The notes beneath the pieces were generated by a model. The model saw only the letters and a program-made list of their open reading frames with translations. It made no database searches and was not told the origin of the DNA. 64,000 nt of DNA from positions 1 through 64,000 of the forward strand of contig DASZPH010000092.1 of assembly GCA_035550375.1 (NCBI GenBank), given 5' to 3'. Origin of the DNA: DASSFG01 sp035550375. GTDB lineage: Bacteria; Planctomycetota; Planctomycetia; Pirellulales; JAICIG01. Below are positions 1 to 8,998 of the stretch, one piece after another (the first letter of the stretch is position 1; each line of letters starts with the position of its first letter). A program made the translations under genes and the position numbers.

Positions 1-231
1 GGGCTGCGGCTTTAGGCGACGACGACCGACTCAGCCAATGGATCCTCAATCGCCCCGGTTCCCCTTTTTACCGAAGATCGACTGCCGACCAGGATCCACT
101 GGCCTGCGCTGCCTAAAAATCAAATCACCTTATGCACCCGAGCCGGCCGAGCCGGCCCGCAAGCGGCGGAATCACAAAACGCGCGTCGGCTGTTAAGGAA
201 GAGACCGCGGCGCGGTCAACTGGCCCGGGCT

Positions 232-1350
232 TCACTCTCCGATGGCGCTCGCATCGCGATCCGCGCGAGCGGAGACCGCCGAAACCGGCATTGGGCTCTC
301 GCGGATGGGTTCTGAAGAGGCCGTTTCCGACGCAACGGCGGGGTCCGCGGGCTTCGATACCTGCGCGATAAGCGTACGCAACTGATTGAGGTCGGCCTGC
401 GTCCCCGGCTCCAGCGATTGCACCGATTGAGATCCCTGCGAGGTCGCCGATGAACAGACCACGACCTGCGAGTCGCCCACAACGCTGAGTTGGGTCCCTT
501 CCACAACCACCCCCGTTCCCTCGTCGATGCCCAGACCTACCAGGTCGGGGTACGAGTCCAAAACCTTGAGCAGCCGGCTCTGCCGGTTGCGCTTCAGAAA
601 GTGCTGGTCGACCACCGTCCCCGGCAAAAAACCGAAGCCGGGGCCCGTTTGCAGCTCCGGCTTGTCGCGGCGAATCATGATAGGCGACATGATGGCCGCG
701 CCGGCCGACGTGCCTCCCACCACCCCGCAGCGAGCCAGCACGCCGTGAATCTCCCGCTCGGTGACCGTCCCCAGGTAGGTTTCGGTGAGCCAGTTTTGAT
801 TCCCCCCCACAAACCACACCCCCGTTGCCTCGCGCAGGGGTGCGGCAAATCCCGGGTCGTCGGCCGTCCGCCGCGAACGCGTGTGCAGGACTTTAAACGA
901 CGCGAGGTTCTGCTCCCGCCAGAAGTCGAGCTTCGACTCCATCTTGTCCGTGTCGGCGTAGACGCTGGCCGTGGTGATCACCACCACGCGTGCCACCGCG
1001 CCCCCCGCCAAGTCGATGAACCGATCACGAAGCTGAATGGGCAACGCCCCGCCGCCGCAAATTACCAGCTTGCCCCCGGCGGGTTTCCCGCCAGCGGGGA
1101 TCTCGGCCGCCGGTCTGGCGTCAGCCGAGGAGGGTGTTGCATCGGGCGGCTGCGTTGGAGCAGGCGATTGGTCGGTTGGGGCGGCTGACTGGCCCGGCTC
1201 GGCGGGACTGGCGTCGTCCGCACTGCTCTGAGACGCAGCACTAGCGGCCACGCTGCTGCCGACGACCACGAACACAAAACAGGTACGCCGGAAGGCGCCA
1301 CGAAAGCAGTCGCGCATCCCCGTTCTGTGCCCTTTGCCTGCGGCATCCAT
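232..1350 (-). CDS. Secreted cyanophycinase-like serine peptidase (family S51)
   Basis: The 372-residue product has an Arg-rich N-terminus followed by a hydrophobic stretch ending in SSVAASAASQ, which reads as a signal peptide. A Pro/Ser/Ala-rich linker of about 50 residues follows, then a class-I-glutamine-amidotransferase-like fold. The nucleophile motif GGTSAGAA puts the catalytic Ser at residue 215; a GGNQNW motif and DQHF lie around it. S51 cyanophycinases release beta-Asp-Arg dipeptides from cyanophycin. No cyanophycin synthetase is in the window, so the real substrate may be another isoaspartyl peptide. I chose the ATG at 1350 because GGAGG lies 6 bases upstream; an earlier start is possible but has no such site. 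The last 80 residues are low-complexity and not part of the fold. Family assignment is firm, substrate is not. Confidence 0.85.
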   Translation of the reverse strand: MDAAGKGHRTGMRDCFRGAFRRTCFVFVVVGSSVAASAASQSSADDASPAEPGQSAAPTDQSPAPTQPPDATPSSADARPAAEIPAGGKPAGGKLVICGGGALPIQLRDRFIDLAGGAVARVVVITTASVYADTDKMESKLDFWREQNLASFKVLHTRSRRTADDPGFAAPLREATGVWFVGGNQNWLTETYLGTVTEREIHGVLARCGVVGGTSAGAAIMSPIMIRRDKPELQTGPGFGFLPGTVVDQHFLKRNRQSRLLKVLDSYPDLVGLGIDEGTGVVVEGTQLSVVGDSQVVVCSSATSQGSQSVQSLEPGTQADLNQLRTLIAQVSKPADPAVASETASSEPIRESPMPVSAVSARADRDASAIGE

Positions 1351-1718
1351 GCCTATCCTCCATGACGGTCGGGTTGGGAATCGGATCAGAACCATACGTT
1401 GTTGCGGAATTCACGCAGCACATCAACCCCAGTTGATGCGTTCCCCGGTCAGCATCGTATACTACCGCCGGCCGTTCGCCAACCAAATTCTAACACATCG
1501 CGGTTTGGCGGCCCCGCCACGCCCGTCGAAGGCCTACTCCGCTTATTTCCACATAAACTGCTTACTGGTAGTATTTTACGTCGATAAGGCACGGCGAGAG
1601 ATTCGATCCGATACTGCAGATCCGCTGTTTTTGATAAACTCGTTGGCGGCCCGCAACATGCCTCACCCGCTCAAGTCCGTCACCCGGCCGGCTGTCCATT
1701 AAGGAAGATTCATCCACG
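1351..1718. other. Divergent intergenic region
   Basis: This 368-base gap separates the leftward cyanophycinase-like gene from the rightward cold-shock-like gene and must hold both promoters. It is more AT-rich than the flanking genes, notably around 1545-1640. I see no RNA gene, no convincing -35/-10 pair and no terminator. Confidence 0.4.
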
Positions 1719-2033
1719 ATGCCCCTCGGCACCATCAAGAAACTGCTCGTCGACAAGCATTGCGGCTTCATATGTCCAACTGCCGGGGGGGGCGACGTCT
1801 TCTTTCACGGATCAGTTGTGGCGGGCGCCGAGTTCCGCACGCTAATGTTGGGCCATCGCGTCGAATACGATATCGACGCGCAAGGTCCGGATGCCGACCG
1901 GGGGCCGCGCGCGTCGCGCGTGCGCGTGCTTGGCCAGGACAAACCGGCCCCGCTGCCGCCGGGCGAATTCCGTCAACTGCGGCGGCATCCCGCCTCGCGG
2001 GCCAAGAAGCCCACCTGGCGCAAAGAGAAATAA
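1719..2033 (+). CDS. Cold-shock-domain-like nucleic-acid-binding protein
   Basis: The product is 104 residues. The first 70 follow the cold-shock OB fold: MPLGTIKKLLVDKHCGFI corresponds to the first strand and the GFI part of RNP1, and DVFFH matches RNP2 (VFVH in CspA). The remaining 35 residues are basic and Pro/Arg-rich, ending in KKPTWRKEK, probably an extra RNA-binding tail. Cold-shock proteins bind single-stranded RNA or DNA. The RNP1 aromatic set is weaker than in CspA (CGFI rather than YGFI), so nucleic-acid affinity may differ. A purine stretch AAGGAAG lies upstream at suboptimal distance. The methyltransferase gene ends convergently 58 bases downstream. Confidence 0.75.
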   Translation: MPLGTIKKLLVDKHCGFICPTAGGGDVFFHGSVVAGAEFRTLMLGHRVEYDIDAQGPDADRGPRASRVRVLGQDKPAPLPPGEFRQLRRHPASRAKKPTWRKEK

Positions 2034-2091
2034 CCGTCGGCCGAAATAGCGGTCACTTGCCTCTTCGACGCAGCCGGTTGGGATCTCTGAA

Positions 2092-3105
2092 TTATTTGGC
2101 CTTGCCGTTGCGTCGGCGCGACTGCCCAAAGCCCGTTGTGGCGGCGTCTTGGGCTGTGCCGGACGCCGGCTCGACGCCAAACTCGAGCGTTTGCTGTGGT
2201 GCATCCTTTCGGGCCGCCTTTGCTCTCTTCTGTTCCAATCGGCGCCCCTCGGCGGTCGGCGGGGCGCTGGTCACCGGATTTTCCGGACCGTCAAGAGGCT
2301 GGCCAACCTCGATCGAGTCGAGCCGCGCCCGCACCTTCCCAACGTAGTCCGACGACAGCTCGAAGCCCATCCAGCGGCGGCCCAGTTTTTTGGCCACGGC
2401 TAGCGTCGTGCCGCTACCGGCAAACGGATCGAGCACCAAGTCGTTCTCATTGCTGCTCGCGCGAATGATCCGGCCAAGCAACTGCTCGGGCATCTGGCAA
2501 CCGTGAAAGCCCGCGCGCTCCTTGAATGTGCCGGCCACGCGCGAAAAGTACCATGTGTCCTGATCGGCGGAAAAACCGCCCGGCACGTCCTGCGGCCGTA
2601 GAATCCAGGTGTCGTCGGGCAGACGACCGTTGGGATTCGCCCGGATGTCAGCGTAGACGAGCTGTCGTGCCGAAGGAACGCGAATAGCCGGGTCGTTGAA
2701 GTTGAACGTGAACTGCTTGGCATCCCTGACGAAGTGGAAGAGGTGGGCGTGCGAGCGTGTGAACTTGCGTGTGCAGTTCACGCCGAATGTGTAGTACCAG
2801 ATCACCCAGCTCCGACAGGTGAATCCGGCGTCGTTCTGAGCGATGAGCTTCAGCTCGGCCGCATATTCGTCGCCAATCGCCAGCCAGAACGTGCCGCTCG
2901 GCTTGAGCACGCGGCACACGGCCTTGATCCAGTGTCGGCTGAAGTCGAGATAGTGTTCGTCCGGCTTCGAGTCGTCGTAGACGTCGTAGTCGTAGCCGAT
3001 GTTGAAGGGCGGGTCCGCAAAAACGAGATCGACCGAACCCTCTTCAAGCTCTCGCATCCGGGCGATGCAGTCGCCCTGATAAAGCTGGTTGGCGGCCAAT
3101 GCCAC
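2092..3105 (-). CDS. Orphan site-specific DNA methyltransferase (N6-adenine/N4-cytosine, beta class)
   Basis: This 337-residue protein has the beta-class order: catalytic motif IV DPPF at residues 31-34 near the N-terminus, target-recognition region in the middle, and the AdoMet-binding motif DPFAGSGTT at 226-234 near the C-terminus. It transfers a methyl group from AdoMet to an exocyclic amino group of A or C in duplex DNA. The start is GTG at 3105, with AAGGAGG 6-7 bases upstream, a near-perfect ribosome site. The last 65 residues are Lys/Arg-rich. No restriction endonuclease or specificity subunit is adjacent, so it looks like a solitary regulatory methylase of the CcrM or Dam kind rather than half of a restriction-modification pair. 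The recognition sequence cannot be read from sequence alone. Confidence 0.88.
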   Translation of the reverse strand: MALAANQLYQGDCIARMRELEEGSVDLVFADPPFNIGYDYDVYDDSKPDEHYLDFSRHWIKAVCRVLKPSGTFWLAIGDEYAAELKLIAQNDAGFTCRSWVIWYYTFGVNCTRKFTRSHAHLFHFVRDAKQFTFNFNDPAIRVPSARQLVYADIRANPNGRLPDDTWILRPQDVPGGFSADQDTWYFSRVAGTFKERAGFHGCQMPEQLLGRIIRASSNENDLVLDPFAGSGTTLAVAKKLGRRWMGFELSSDYVGKVRARLDSIEVGQPLDGPENPVTSAPPTAEGRRLEQKRAKAARKDAPQQTLEFGVEPASGTAQDAATTGFGQSRRRNGKAK

Positions 3106-3299
3106 GCAGGACCTCCTTGCGACTCAATGCCTTGTTGCGCGAACAGCCTTCCGATAGCCTCTAGGCGCCAGTGGCCCCGCTTCTCTATGGCGCGGAGCCC
3201 TCGGCCGCCCCGATGCGGGCCGGAAGCCTGCACCACAAATGGAGCGCTATCGTTACGTTGGCATCCTACCCCGATCCGCACGCCTTTCAAGCGCACAAC

Positions 3300-4127
3300 A
3301 TGAAATTCGCCATCTGCAACGAAACGTTCGTCGATTGGCCGTTCGACAAGGCTTTTGATTTTGCCCGCGCGTGCGGCTATACGGGAATCGAGATCGCCCC
3401 TTTCACCATCCACACCGACGCCCGCCAGATTTCGCCCCAGCGCCGCGCTGAGGTGCGCCGCCAGGCGGAAGACGCGGGGCTCGACGTGGTGGGGTTGCAT
3501 TGGCTCCTGGCCAAGACCCAGGGCCTCTATCTGACGACGCCCGATGCTACGGTACGCCGCGCCACGGCCGAGTATATCGAGGAACTGGCCCGCCTTTGCC
3601 GCGACCTGGGCGGATCGATCATGGTCTTCGGCTCGCCCCTGCAGCGTAACCTGCTGCCGGGAGTGAACCACGAAGAGGCCGTGAGATTTGCCGCCGAAGT
3701 GTTTCAGGCGGTGATGCCGGTGCTGGAAGATCTGGACGTAACGTTGGCCGTCGAGCCGCTCGGACCTGCGGAAGGGGATTTTTTGCTCACGGCGGCCGAC
3801 GGGGTACGGCTCGTCGAAATGGTCGGTTCGCCCCACTGCCGCCTGCACCTCGACTGCAAGGCCATGTCGACCGAAAAAGGGCCGATCCCCGACATCATCC
3901 GTCGTTTTGCCCCCTGGCTGGCCCACTTTCACGCCAACGATCCTAACCGACAGGGGCCCGGCATGGGCGACCTGGATTTTATGCCCATCCTTTCGGCGCT
4001 AGGCGAGATCGATTATCGCGGCTGGGTCTCGGTCGAAGTGTTTGACTACTCGCCCGGCCCCGAGCGGCTGGCGAGCGAGAGCATCGAGTATTTGCGGACC
4101 TGCCTGGAGCGGCTGCGCGAAGTTTGA
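3300..4127 (+). CDS. Sugar phosphate isomerase/epimerase family protein (xylose isomerase-like TIM barrel)
   Basis: The 275-residue product starts MKFAICNETF and has the AP-endonuclease-2/xylose-isomerase-like TIM barrel. The expected metal ligands are visible as conserved acidic and His residues on successive strands: AVEPL, LHLDCKAM, HFHAND and VSVEVFDYSPG. Members bind a divalent metal and interconvert keto and aldo sugars or related polyols. The open frame extends upstream to 3171, but that part has no family similarity, so the ATG at 3300 is preferred despite lacking a clear ribosome site. The next gene begins 58 bases downstream on the same strand and could be cotranscribed. Confidence 0.85.
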   Translation: MKFAICNETFVDWPFDKAFDFARACGYTGIEIAPFTIHTDARQISPQRRAEVRRQAEDAGLDVVGLHWLLAKTQGLYLTTPDATVRRATAEYIEELARLCRDLGGSIMVFGSPLQRNLLPGVNHEEAVRFAAEVFQAVMPVLEDLDVTLAVEPLGPAEGDFLLTAADGVRLVEMVGSPHCRLHLDCKAMSTEKGPIPDIIRRFAPWLAHFHANDPNRQGPGMGDLDFMPILSALGEIDYRGWVSVEVFDYSPGPERLASESIEYLRTCLERLREV

Positions 4128-4185
4128 GGCGAACAACGGTTATCTGAGCGCCTCCTTTGCGGTTGACCCATCGAGGAGGATAGCC

Positions 4186-4983
4186 ATGCAAATCACGACG
4201 GTCCGAGGCGTCATCGACCGGAGAGTGCTCGTCAACTTCCGCGTGGACCCTGCGGTTCTGGCGACGCTTCTTCCGTCGCCCTTTCGGCCTAAGCTGGCCG
4301 GAGGTACGGGCATGGCCGGAGTCTGCCTGATCCGACTCAAGCAGATCCGGCCGGACGGCTTGCCCTCGTGCCTGGGTGTCTCCTCAGAGAACGCCGCGCA
4401 TCGGATTGCCGTCGAATGGGACGTCGACGGCGCGACCCAGGAAGGCGTCTTCATTTCTCGCAGGGATACGTCATCCCGGCTCAACGCGGTCGTCGGGGGA
4501 CGGTTGTTTCCCGGCGTGCATCATCACGCCGTCTTTCGAGTTCAAGAACACGATGACCGCTACCGGATCGAACTAAGCAGCGATGACCACCGGATGCGCT
4601 TGCTCGTCGAAGGACGTGCGGCTGCCCAATTTCCGCCGGGGTCCGTCTTCGGTTCTCTCCGGGAAGCGTCCGATTTCTTCGAAAGGGGCTCGCTGGGCTA
4701 CTCCCTGACGTCTACGCCGGGACAATTTGAGGGACTCGAACTACGGAGCGTCGACTGGCGGGTGCGATCCTTTGCGATAGACAAACTGGAATCCAGTTTC
4801 TTCGAGAGTCGGAGCCTGTTTCCCGCAGGCGCTGTGGAGTTTGACAGCTCCCTACTGATGCAGGGAATTAATCACGAATGGCGCGCGAGAAAAAAATTGT
4901 GCTGCCCGGAGGACGTCGATCGCCGCTTGGTCCGGCCGTGCGGGGCGGGGCGCCCAGATCCAATGAACCTACGATGCGACTGA
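4186..4983 (+). CDS. DUF2071-like protein (acetoacetate-decarboxylase-like fold)
   Basis: The 265-residue product begins MQITTVRGVIDRR after a strong GAGGAGG site 5-6 bases upstream of ATG 4186. The opening pattern (LVNFRVDPAVLATLLPSPFRP), a central GxxFxGVHHHAVF segment and a late SSFFE segment match the DUF2071/YqjF type, whose fold resembles acetoacetate decarboxylase. No reaction is established for the family. The last 20 residues (from about RRLVRPCGAG) look unrelated to the family and run into the tRNA-like remnant described below, so the original C-terminus may have been replaced. A second, more canonical DUF2071 gene lies at 32713-33462. Confidence 0.6.
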   Translation: MQITTVRGVIDRRVLVNFRVDPAVLATLLPSPFRPKLAGGTGMAGVCLIRLKQIRPDGLPSCLGVSSENAAHRIAVEWDVDGATQEGVFISRRDTSSRLNAVVGGRLFPGVHHHAVFRVQEHDDRYRIELSSDDHRMRLLVEGRAAAQFPPGSVFGSLREASDFFERGSLGYSLTSTPGQFEGLELRSVDWRVRSFAIDKLESSFFESRSLFPAGAVEFDSSLLMQGINHEWRARKKLCCPEDVDRRLVRPCGAGRPDPMNLRCD

Positions 4984-4992
4984 GCTAACACG
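4949..4992 (-). other. Possible degenerate tRNA remnant lacking the anticodon arm
   Basis: Read on the reverse strand this stretch holds a D-arm-like GTTAGCTCAGTCG, then directly a T-arm-like segment (TAGGT, a 7-base loop starting TCATT, ATCTG, pairing with two G-U wobbles) and GGGCGCC resembling an acceptor end. The anticodon arm is absent and no matching 5-prime acceptor strand is seen. It overlaps the 3-prime end of the DUF2071-like gene. This may be a scar of past tRNA-targeted integration, or chance. Confidence 0.25.
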
Positions 4993-5013
4993 TTCTGGCT
5001 ACCAATCAGGCGG

Positions 5014-7101
5014 CTACCCAACGTCGCCCAACTCCAGCACCCGTCCGTACCTTCGCAGCACCATCTGCCTCAAAAGCGAGTGTTCTGGGGTGGCGAGCGT
5101 AGGGTCGGAGGCCACGAGCTGCTGGGCGTCGCGGCGGGCCTCGTCGAGCACGGCGGCGTCGCGGGCAAGATCGGCGATGCGCAAAGGGGGCAGCCCGTGC
5201 TGCCGCGTTCCGAACAGATCGCCCGGTCCGCGCAGCTCGAAGTCGATCTCGGCCAGCCTGAAACCATCGCTCGTGACCGCAAAAGCTTCCAGCCGCTGGC
5301 GCGCCTCGGCCGTCTGAGCGTCGCTGAAAACGGCGCAGTAGCCAGGCTGCGTGCCCCGGCTGACGCGGCCGCGCAACTGGTGCAGCTGCGAAAGGCCAAA
5401 ACGCTCGCCACGATACACCGTCATCAGCGTGGCATTGGCAACGTCGATGCCCACCTCAATCACGGTCGTCGTGACTAGAGCCTGCGTTTCGCCGCTGCGA
5501 AAGGCCCGCATCACCTCTTCCTTTGCGGAAGGGCTCATCCGCCCGTGCAGCAGTCCGACTCGAAAGGCGTCTAGCGGTCCGTGGACGAGCGATTCAAACA
5601 CCTGCTCCAGGCCGGCCACGTCGGCCTCCGACGATTCGTCGATGAGCGGTGTGACGATATACCCTTGCCGCCCCTCACGCAGCTTACGGGCAAAAAAGGT
5701 CCACCATTTGTCTTGCTGGTCCTGGCCGACCAGGTAGGTGTAGACCGTTTGCCGGCCGGGCGGGACGTCGTCCAACGTGGAAACGTCGAGATCGCCAAAA
5801 ACAGTCATGGCCACGGTGCGTGGGATCGGCGTGGCCGTCATCACCAGGTAATGTGGGTCGAGGGCGGCCTGCTTCAGGCTAGCTCGCTGCCGCACGCCGA
5901 ACTTGTGCTGTTCGTCGATGACGACCAGTCCCAGACGGGCGAAGCGGACGTCGGGTTGCAAGATGGCCTGCGTGCCGATGACGACGTTTAGCTCGCCCGC
6001 TGCCAATTCACGCAGGAGGTTTTCTCGCTCTGACGATGAGATGCCCCCGCTGAGCACGCCCCACTTCACGTGGCTGGCCGCGAGCGTGCGCTCCAGCGTG
6101 GCCGCGTGCTGTCGGGCGAGCACCTCGGTCGGTGCCATGAGCACCGCCTGGTGGCCGTGCGCTACCGCCAGCAACATGGCGTAGACGGCGACGACCGTTT
6201 TGCCGCTGCCCACGTCACCTTGCAAAAGGCGATTCATGGGGTGCGGCCGCCCCATGTCGGCCGCAACTTCGGCGATGGCCCGACTCTGGGCGGCGGTCAG
6301 TTCAAAGGGGAAGAGACGCCGGATGCGGGCGTCGATCTTGCCGGTGACCTCCAGAGGCGGAGCGCTGCGGCGCGAGTGCTGGTCGTTGCGTTTCAATGCC
6401 AGGGCGAGTTGCAAAACGAGCAACTCCTGGTAGACCAGCCGTCGGCGCGCCTTTTCCAACTCCTCCCGGTCTGCCGGCGCGTGGATCGCTTGCATGGCCT
6501 GGTCGATGGACCAGAGGTCGTGGCTGGCGCGGAAATCGTCCGGAAAAACGTCGTCGAGCGCGTCGACGTATGCCTCGATAACGGCGGCCGCGATGCGCCG
6601 CATCTGACCCTGGTTGAGCCCTTCGGTCAGCGGGTAAACGGGCAGCAGCTTCGCGGCTGGTTGCTCCTCGACGTCGATCGACTGGATTTGCGGGTGGGCG
6701 AATTCCCACATGCCGCCGTTCAGCTTGGGTTTGCCGGTCACGAGGAGCTGCTCGCCAAGGCAAAACCGCTCGCGGCGAAACGGCGCGTTGAACCAGATTA
6801 ACCGCACGCGTCCCTGCTCGGCCGCCAGCAGCACCCCCAGCACGATGTTGCCCGACGCGCTCACCCTCTGGTCGATGTCTTCGACCGTGCCGCGCAGGCG
6901 CGTCAGATTCCCCTCCGCCAGGTCGGCCACGCTCGCCAGCTCGCTCAGGTCCTGGTAGTCGCGCGGAAAGAAGAAGAGCACGTCGCGGGCCGTCCGCAAA
7001 CCCAGCTTCTCGAGCAGTTCGGCTCGCTGCGGCCCGACACCCTTGAGAAACTGCACTGGCGTGGCGAGCAGCTCGGCCGGCGATTTGGGCGGAGCGGCCA
7101 T
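5014..7101 (-). CDS. recG: ATP-dependent DNA helicase RecG
   Basis: The 695-residue product matches RecG in length and order: an N-terminal OB-fold wedge domain that recognises branched DNA (LRGTVEDIDQRVSASGN region), then two RecA-like helicase domains. Walker A is GDVGSGKT at 295-302, Walker B is DEQH at 396-399, motif III is TATPIPRT, and motif VI is QLHQLRGRVSRG. RecG remodels stalled forks and Holliday junctions. The ATG at 7101 is separated from the TAA of the upstream uronate isomerase-like gene by a single base (TAACATG), so translation is probably coupled. A longer reading frame upstream overlaps that gene and is unlikely. Confidence 0.97.
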   Translation of the reverse strand: MAAPPKSPAELLATPVQFLKGVGPQRAELLEKLGLRTARDVLFFFPRDYQDLSELASVADLAEGNLTRLRGTVEDIDQRVSASGNIVLGVLLAAEQGRVRLIWFNAPFRRERFCLGEQLLVTGKPKLNGGMWEFAHPQIQSIDVEEQPAAKLLPVYPLTEGLNQGQMRRIAAAVIEAYVDALDDVFPDDFRASHDLWSIDQAMQAIHAPADREELEKARRRLVYQELLVLQLALALKRNDQHSRRSAPPLEVTGKIDARIRRLFPFELTAAQSRAIAEVAADMGRPHPMNRLLQGDVGSGKTVVAVYAMLLAVAHGHQAVLMAPTEVLARQHAATLERTLAASHVKWGVLSGGISSSERENLLRELAAGELNVVIGTQAILQPDVRFARLGLVVIDEQHKFGVRQRASLKQAALDPHYLVMTATPIPRTVAMTVFGDLDVSTLDDVPPGRQTVYTYLVGQDQQDKWWTFFARKLREGRQGYIVTPLIDESSEADVAGLEQVFESLVHGPLDAFRVGLLHGRMSPSAKEEVMRAFRSGETQALVTTTVIEVGIDVANATLMTVYRGERFGLSQLHQLRGRVSRGTQPGYCAVFSDAQTAEARQRLEAFAVTSDGFRLAEIDFELRGPGDLFGTRQHGLPPLRIADLARDAAVLDEARRDAQQLVASDPTLATPEHSLLRQMVLRRYGRVLELGDVG

Positions 7102-7102
7102 G

Positions 7103-8398
7103 TTACCGGCCCGCGCCCATGCCGAAAATCCGCTCGATGTTGCCGCGCAGCACCTGCCGGCCGAGGGCCAAGGCGCGCTCCTCGGACCAGCCACGGTCGA
7201 TCACGAACCGCTCGGCCAGGATTTTCGCCAGAATGCGCTTGTACATGGCGAACTTGGGCAGGGCAAACTCGAGCTTGTACATATCGCTGTAGTAGCCGAT
7301 TTGCTTCGTCGAGGGGACGGCTTCCAGGCGCGCCGCGGCGTCGTGCTCGATAAAAGTGGGCGTGTTGGAGTACCACCAGTGTCCGTTTGTCACTACGTTC
7401 GGAAAGATCCAACTGTAGCTGGTGAGCTCCTGGTTGGTGACGCTAGCCAGCACCGAGACGGGGAACGTCACCTGCGGAAACGCGTTGAACAGTTCGCGGT
7501 ACTGAATCAGGGAAACGCGGCTGTCGTACAGGTCTTGCCCCTGATAAACGCCGCCTGAGTAGACGGCCCGGTTGACGCCGATCATCAGGTCGAAGGGCAA
7601 GCGATATTCGGCGCAGTGTTCGGCCAGCGTCCAGAAGACGAAGCTCGACAGCGTCTGCCGATCATCCGCGCTGGCCGCGGGACCTTGAGTCAGCACGGCC
7701 GAAAGACTTTGTTCCGCCTCGGCCGGCCCGACCTTGATCGGCTGAAAATCGGGGGGCAGTGAGATAGCGCAGGCCTTCGCCCCGTTCGACGTAAAGTGGT
7801 CGAACAGCCGGCCCAAGGCGTGCCGCAGCGTGCTCGCGCCGCGCAACGATTGACCGGATGCTCGTGCAAGCCGTTCCTGCACATCCCGCCGGCCGAGATG
7901 AAACACCAGGTCGTCGGTCCGCAGGCAGGGGACGTAGAGGCTCGTGTCGAAGCCCGTCAGCGGATCATCGAAATCATTCGTTAGAAATACCGATTCGAGC
8001 CGGCTTCGGGAGAGCACCTGATCCGGCCAGTCGGCTTGCGCCATGTGCGCCGCAGCCGCGTCGTAGACGCTTTCCCAGTTGTCGGGCGTAAGCCGCTCAG
8101 CATGGACGTGAAACAGCTTTTGCACCATCTCAATGAGCCAACTGTATTGGATGGTGTTCTCCAGGGGCGAAAGGGATTCAACCAGCCGTCGCACCTTCTC
8201 CTTGGGCTCAAGACCGGGTTCCTCAATCGCTGCTTTGGGCAGACCGGCCGAGTGGGCCAGCTCGGTGTAATAGTGGTAGCCGAGCACGTCGGCCAGCGTT
8301 TGCGAGGCGGGGGCGTGCGGATTGATGTGCGTGTGCGGATCGATCAGGGTGACCGGATCGAGCTCGCCAAACAGCCGCTGGCGCAAGGCAGATGACAT
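7103..8398 (-). CDS. Uronate isomerase-like protein (amidohydrolase superfamily)
   Basis: This 431-residue protein starts MSSALRQRLFGELDPV and shows the metal-binding DPHTHIN motif near residue 20, as in the amidohydrolase superfamily. Segments such as LADVLGYHYYTEL, WSWVIF-like SYSWIFPNVVTNGHWWYSN and PSTKQIGYYSD resemble glucuronate isomerase (UxaC) relatives annotated in planctomycetes. UxaC interconverts glucuronate and fructuronate without redox chemistry. It is shorter than Escherichia coli UxaC (about 470 residues), so substrate is uncertain; a role in uronate or other acid-sugar catabolism is an inference. It lies 66 bases downstream of a small conserved gene and is coupled to recG. 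Confidence 0.7.
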   Translation of the reverse strand: MSSALRQRLFGELDPVTLIDPHTHINPHAPASQTLADVLGYHYYTELAHSAGLPKAAIEEPGLEPKEKVRRLVESLSPLENTIQYSWLIEMVQKLFHVHAERLTPDNWESVYDAAAAHMAQADWPDQVLSRSRLESVFLTNDFDDPLTGFDTSLYVPCLRTDDLVFHLGRRDVQERLARASGQSLRGASTLRHALGRLFDHFTSNGAKACAISLPPDFQPIKVGPAEAEQSLSAVLTQGPAASADDRQTLSSFVFWTLAEHCAEYRLPFDLMIGVNRAVYSGGVYQGQDLYDSRVSLIQYRELFNAFPQVTFPVSVLASVTNQELTSYSWIFPNVVTNGHWWYSNTPTFIEHDAAARLEAVPSTKQIGYYSDMYKLEFALPKFAMYKRILAKILAERFVIDRGWSEERALALGRQVLRGNIERIFGMGAGR

Positions 8399-8464
8399 GA
8401 CGCCGGATTTTAGGGCCGTCTACAGTTAATTGCAAACTGGCGATTCGGCCGACGGTCTTGCCGG

Positions 8465-8863
8465 TTATCGAGCGCCCTCTTTCCTGGCCGTCGGGCGGCG
8501 GGACCAGATACAGCCGACGACGTGCGAGTCGACGGCCGAAAGGAAGAGCGTGATGAAGTACGTCGGTGAATCGGCGCCGACGAAGTTGATGGCGTCGCCG
8601 GTGGCGGCGATGGTGTCGACCGTTTCGGCCAGGCCATGGTAGTCGGCCAGCCGGCCGCGCTGCCGCAGGATGCTGCGGCGGCGGGCGTAAATCTCGAAGA
8701 AGTGGATGGCCGGCAAGCTGGCCCGGCGATCGACGTGGAACGACCATTCGCTATCGGCCGCCAGCAATTTTCGAGCTTCGCTGGCCACGGGCCGCAGGGC
8801 GTGACCGCGCGGCACCTGGGCCAAGAGCGTGAGCAGTTCGTCTTTCTCGGAATTTGCGGTCAT
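8465..8863 (-). CDS. Conserved hypothetical protein
   Basis: The 132-residue soluble product has no signal peptide or membrane segment and I recognise no domain. It has a compact mixed alpha/beta composition, with hydrophobic strands such as DAINFVGADSPTYFITLFLSA. The ATG at 8863 follows GGGGAAAGGG, a usable ribosome site. It is the first gene of the reverse-strand group with the uronate isomerase-like gene and recG, and its start is divergent from mutM 135 bases away. Confidence 0.6.
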   Translation of the reverse strand: MTANSEKDELLTLLAQVPRGHALRPVASEARKLLAADSEWSFHVDRRASLPAIHFFEIYARRRSILRQRGRLADYHGLAETVDTIAATGDAINFVGADSPTYFITLFLSAVDSHVVGCIWSRRPTARKEGAR

Positions 8864-8998
8864 CCCTTTCCCCTTGATCGCGTGGCCGCCTGAAAGAACC
8901 CGGCCAGAACCTCATTATCGCCTGCCAGGCGACGCGGGGCAATTTCAGTATCGCCTTGCGGTTTTGACAACTTCGGATCGAGATGCTCGAATGCACGC

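Noticed and set aside
1..231. Possible gene end at the left edge
   Set aside because: No frame with recognisable similarity; it is too short to call.
232..1350. Cyanophycin storage locus
   Set aside because: Only the peptidase is present; no cyanophycin synthetase is seen.
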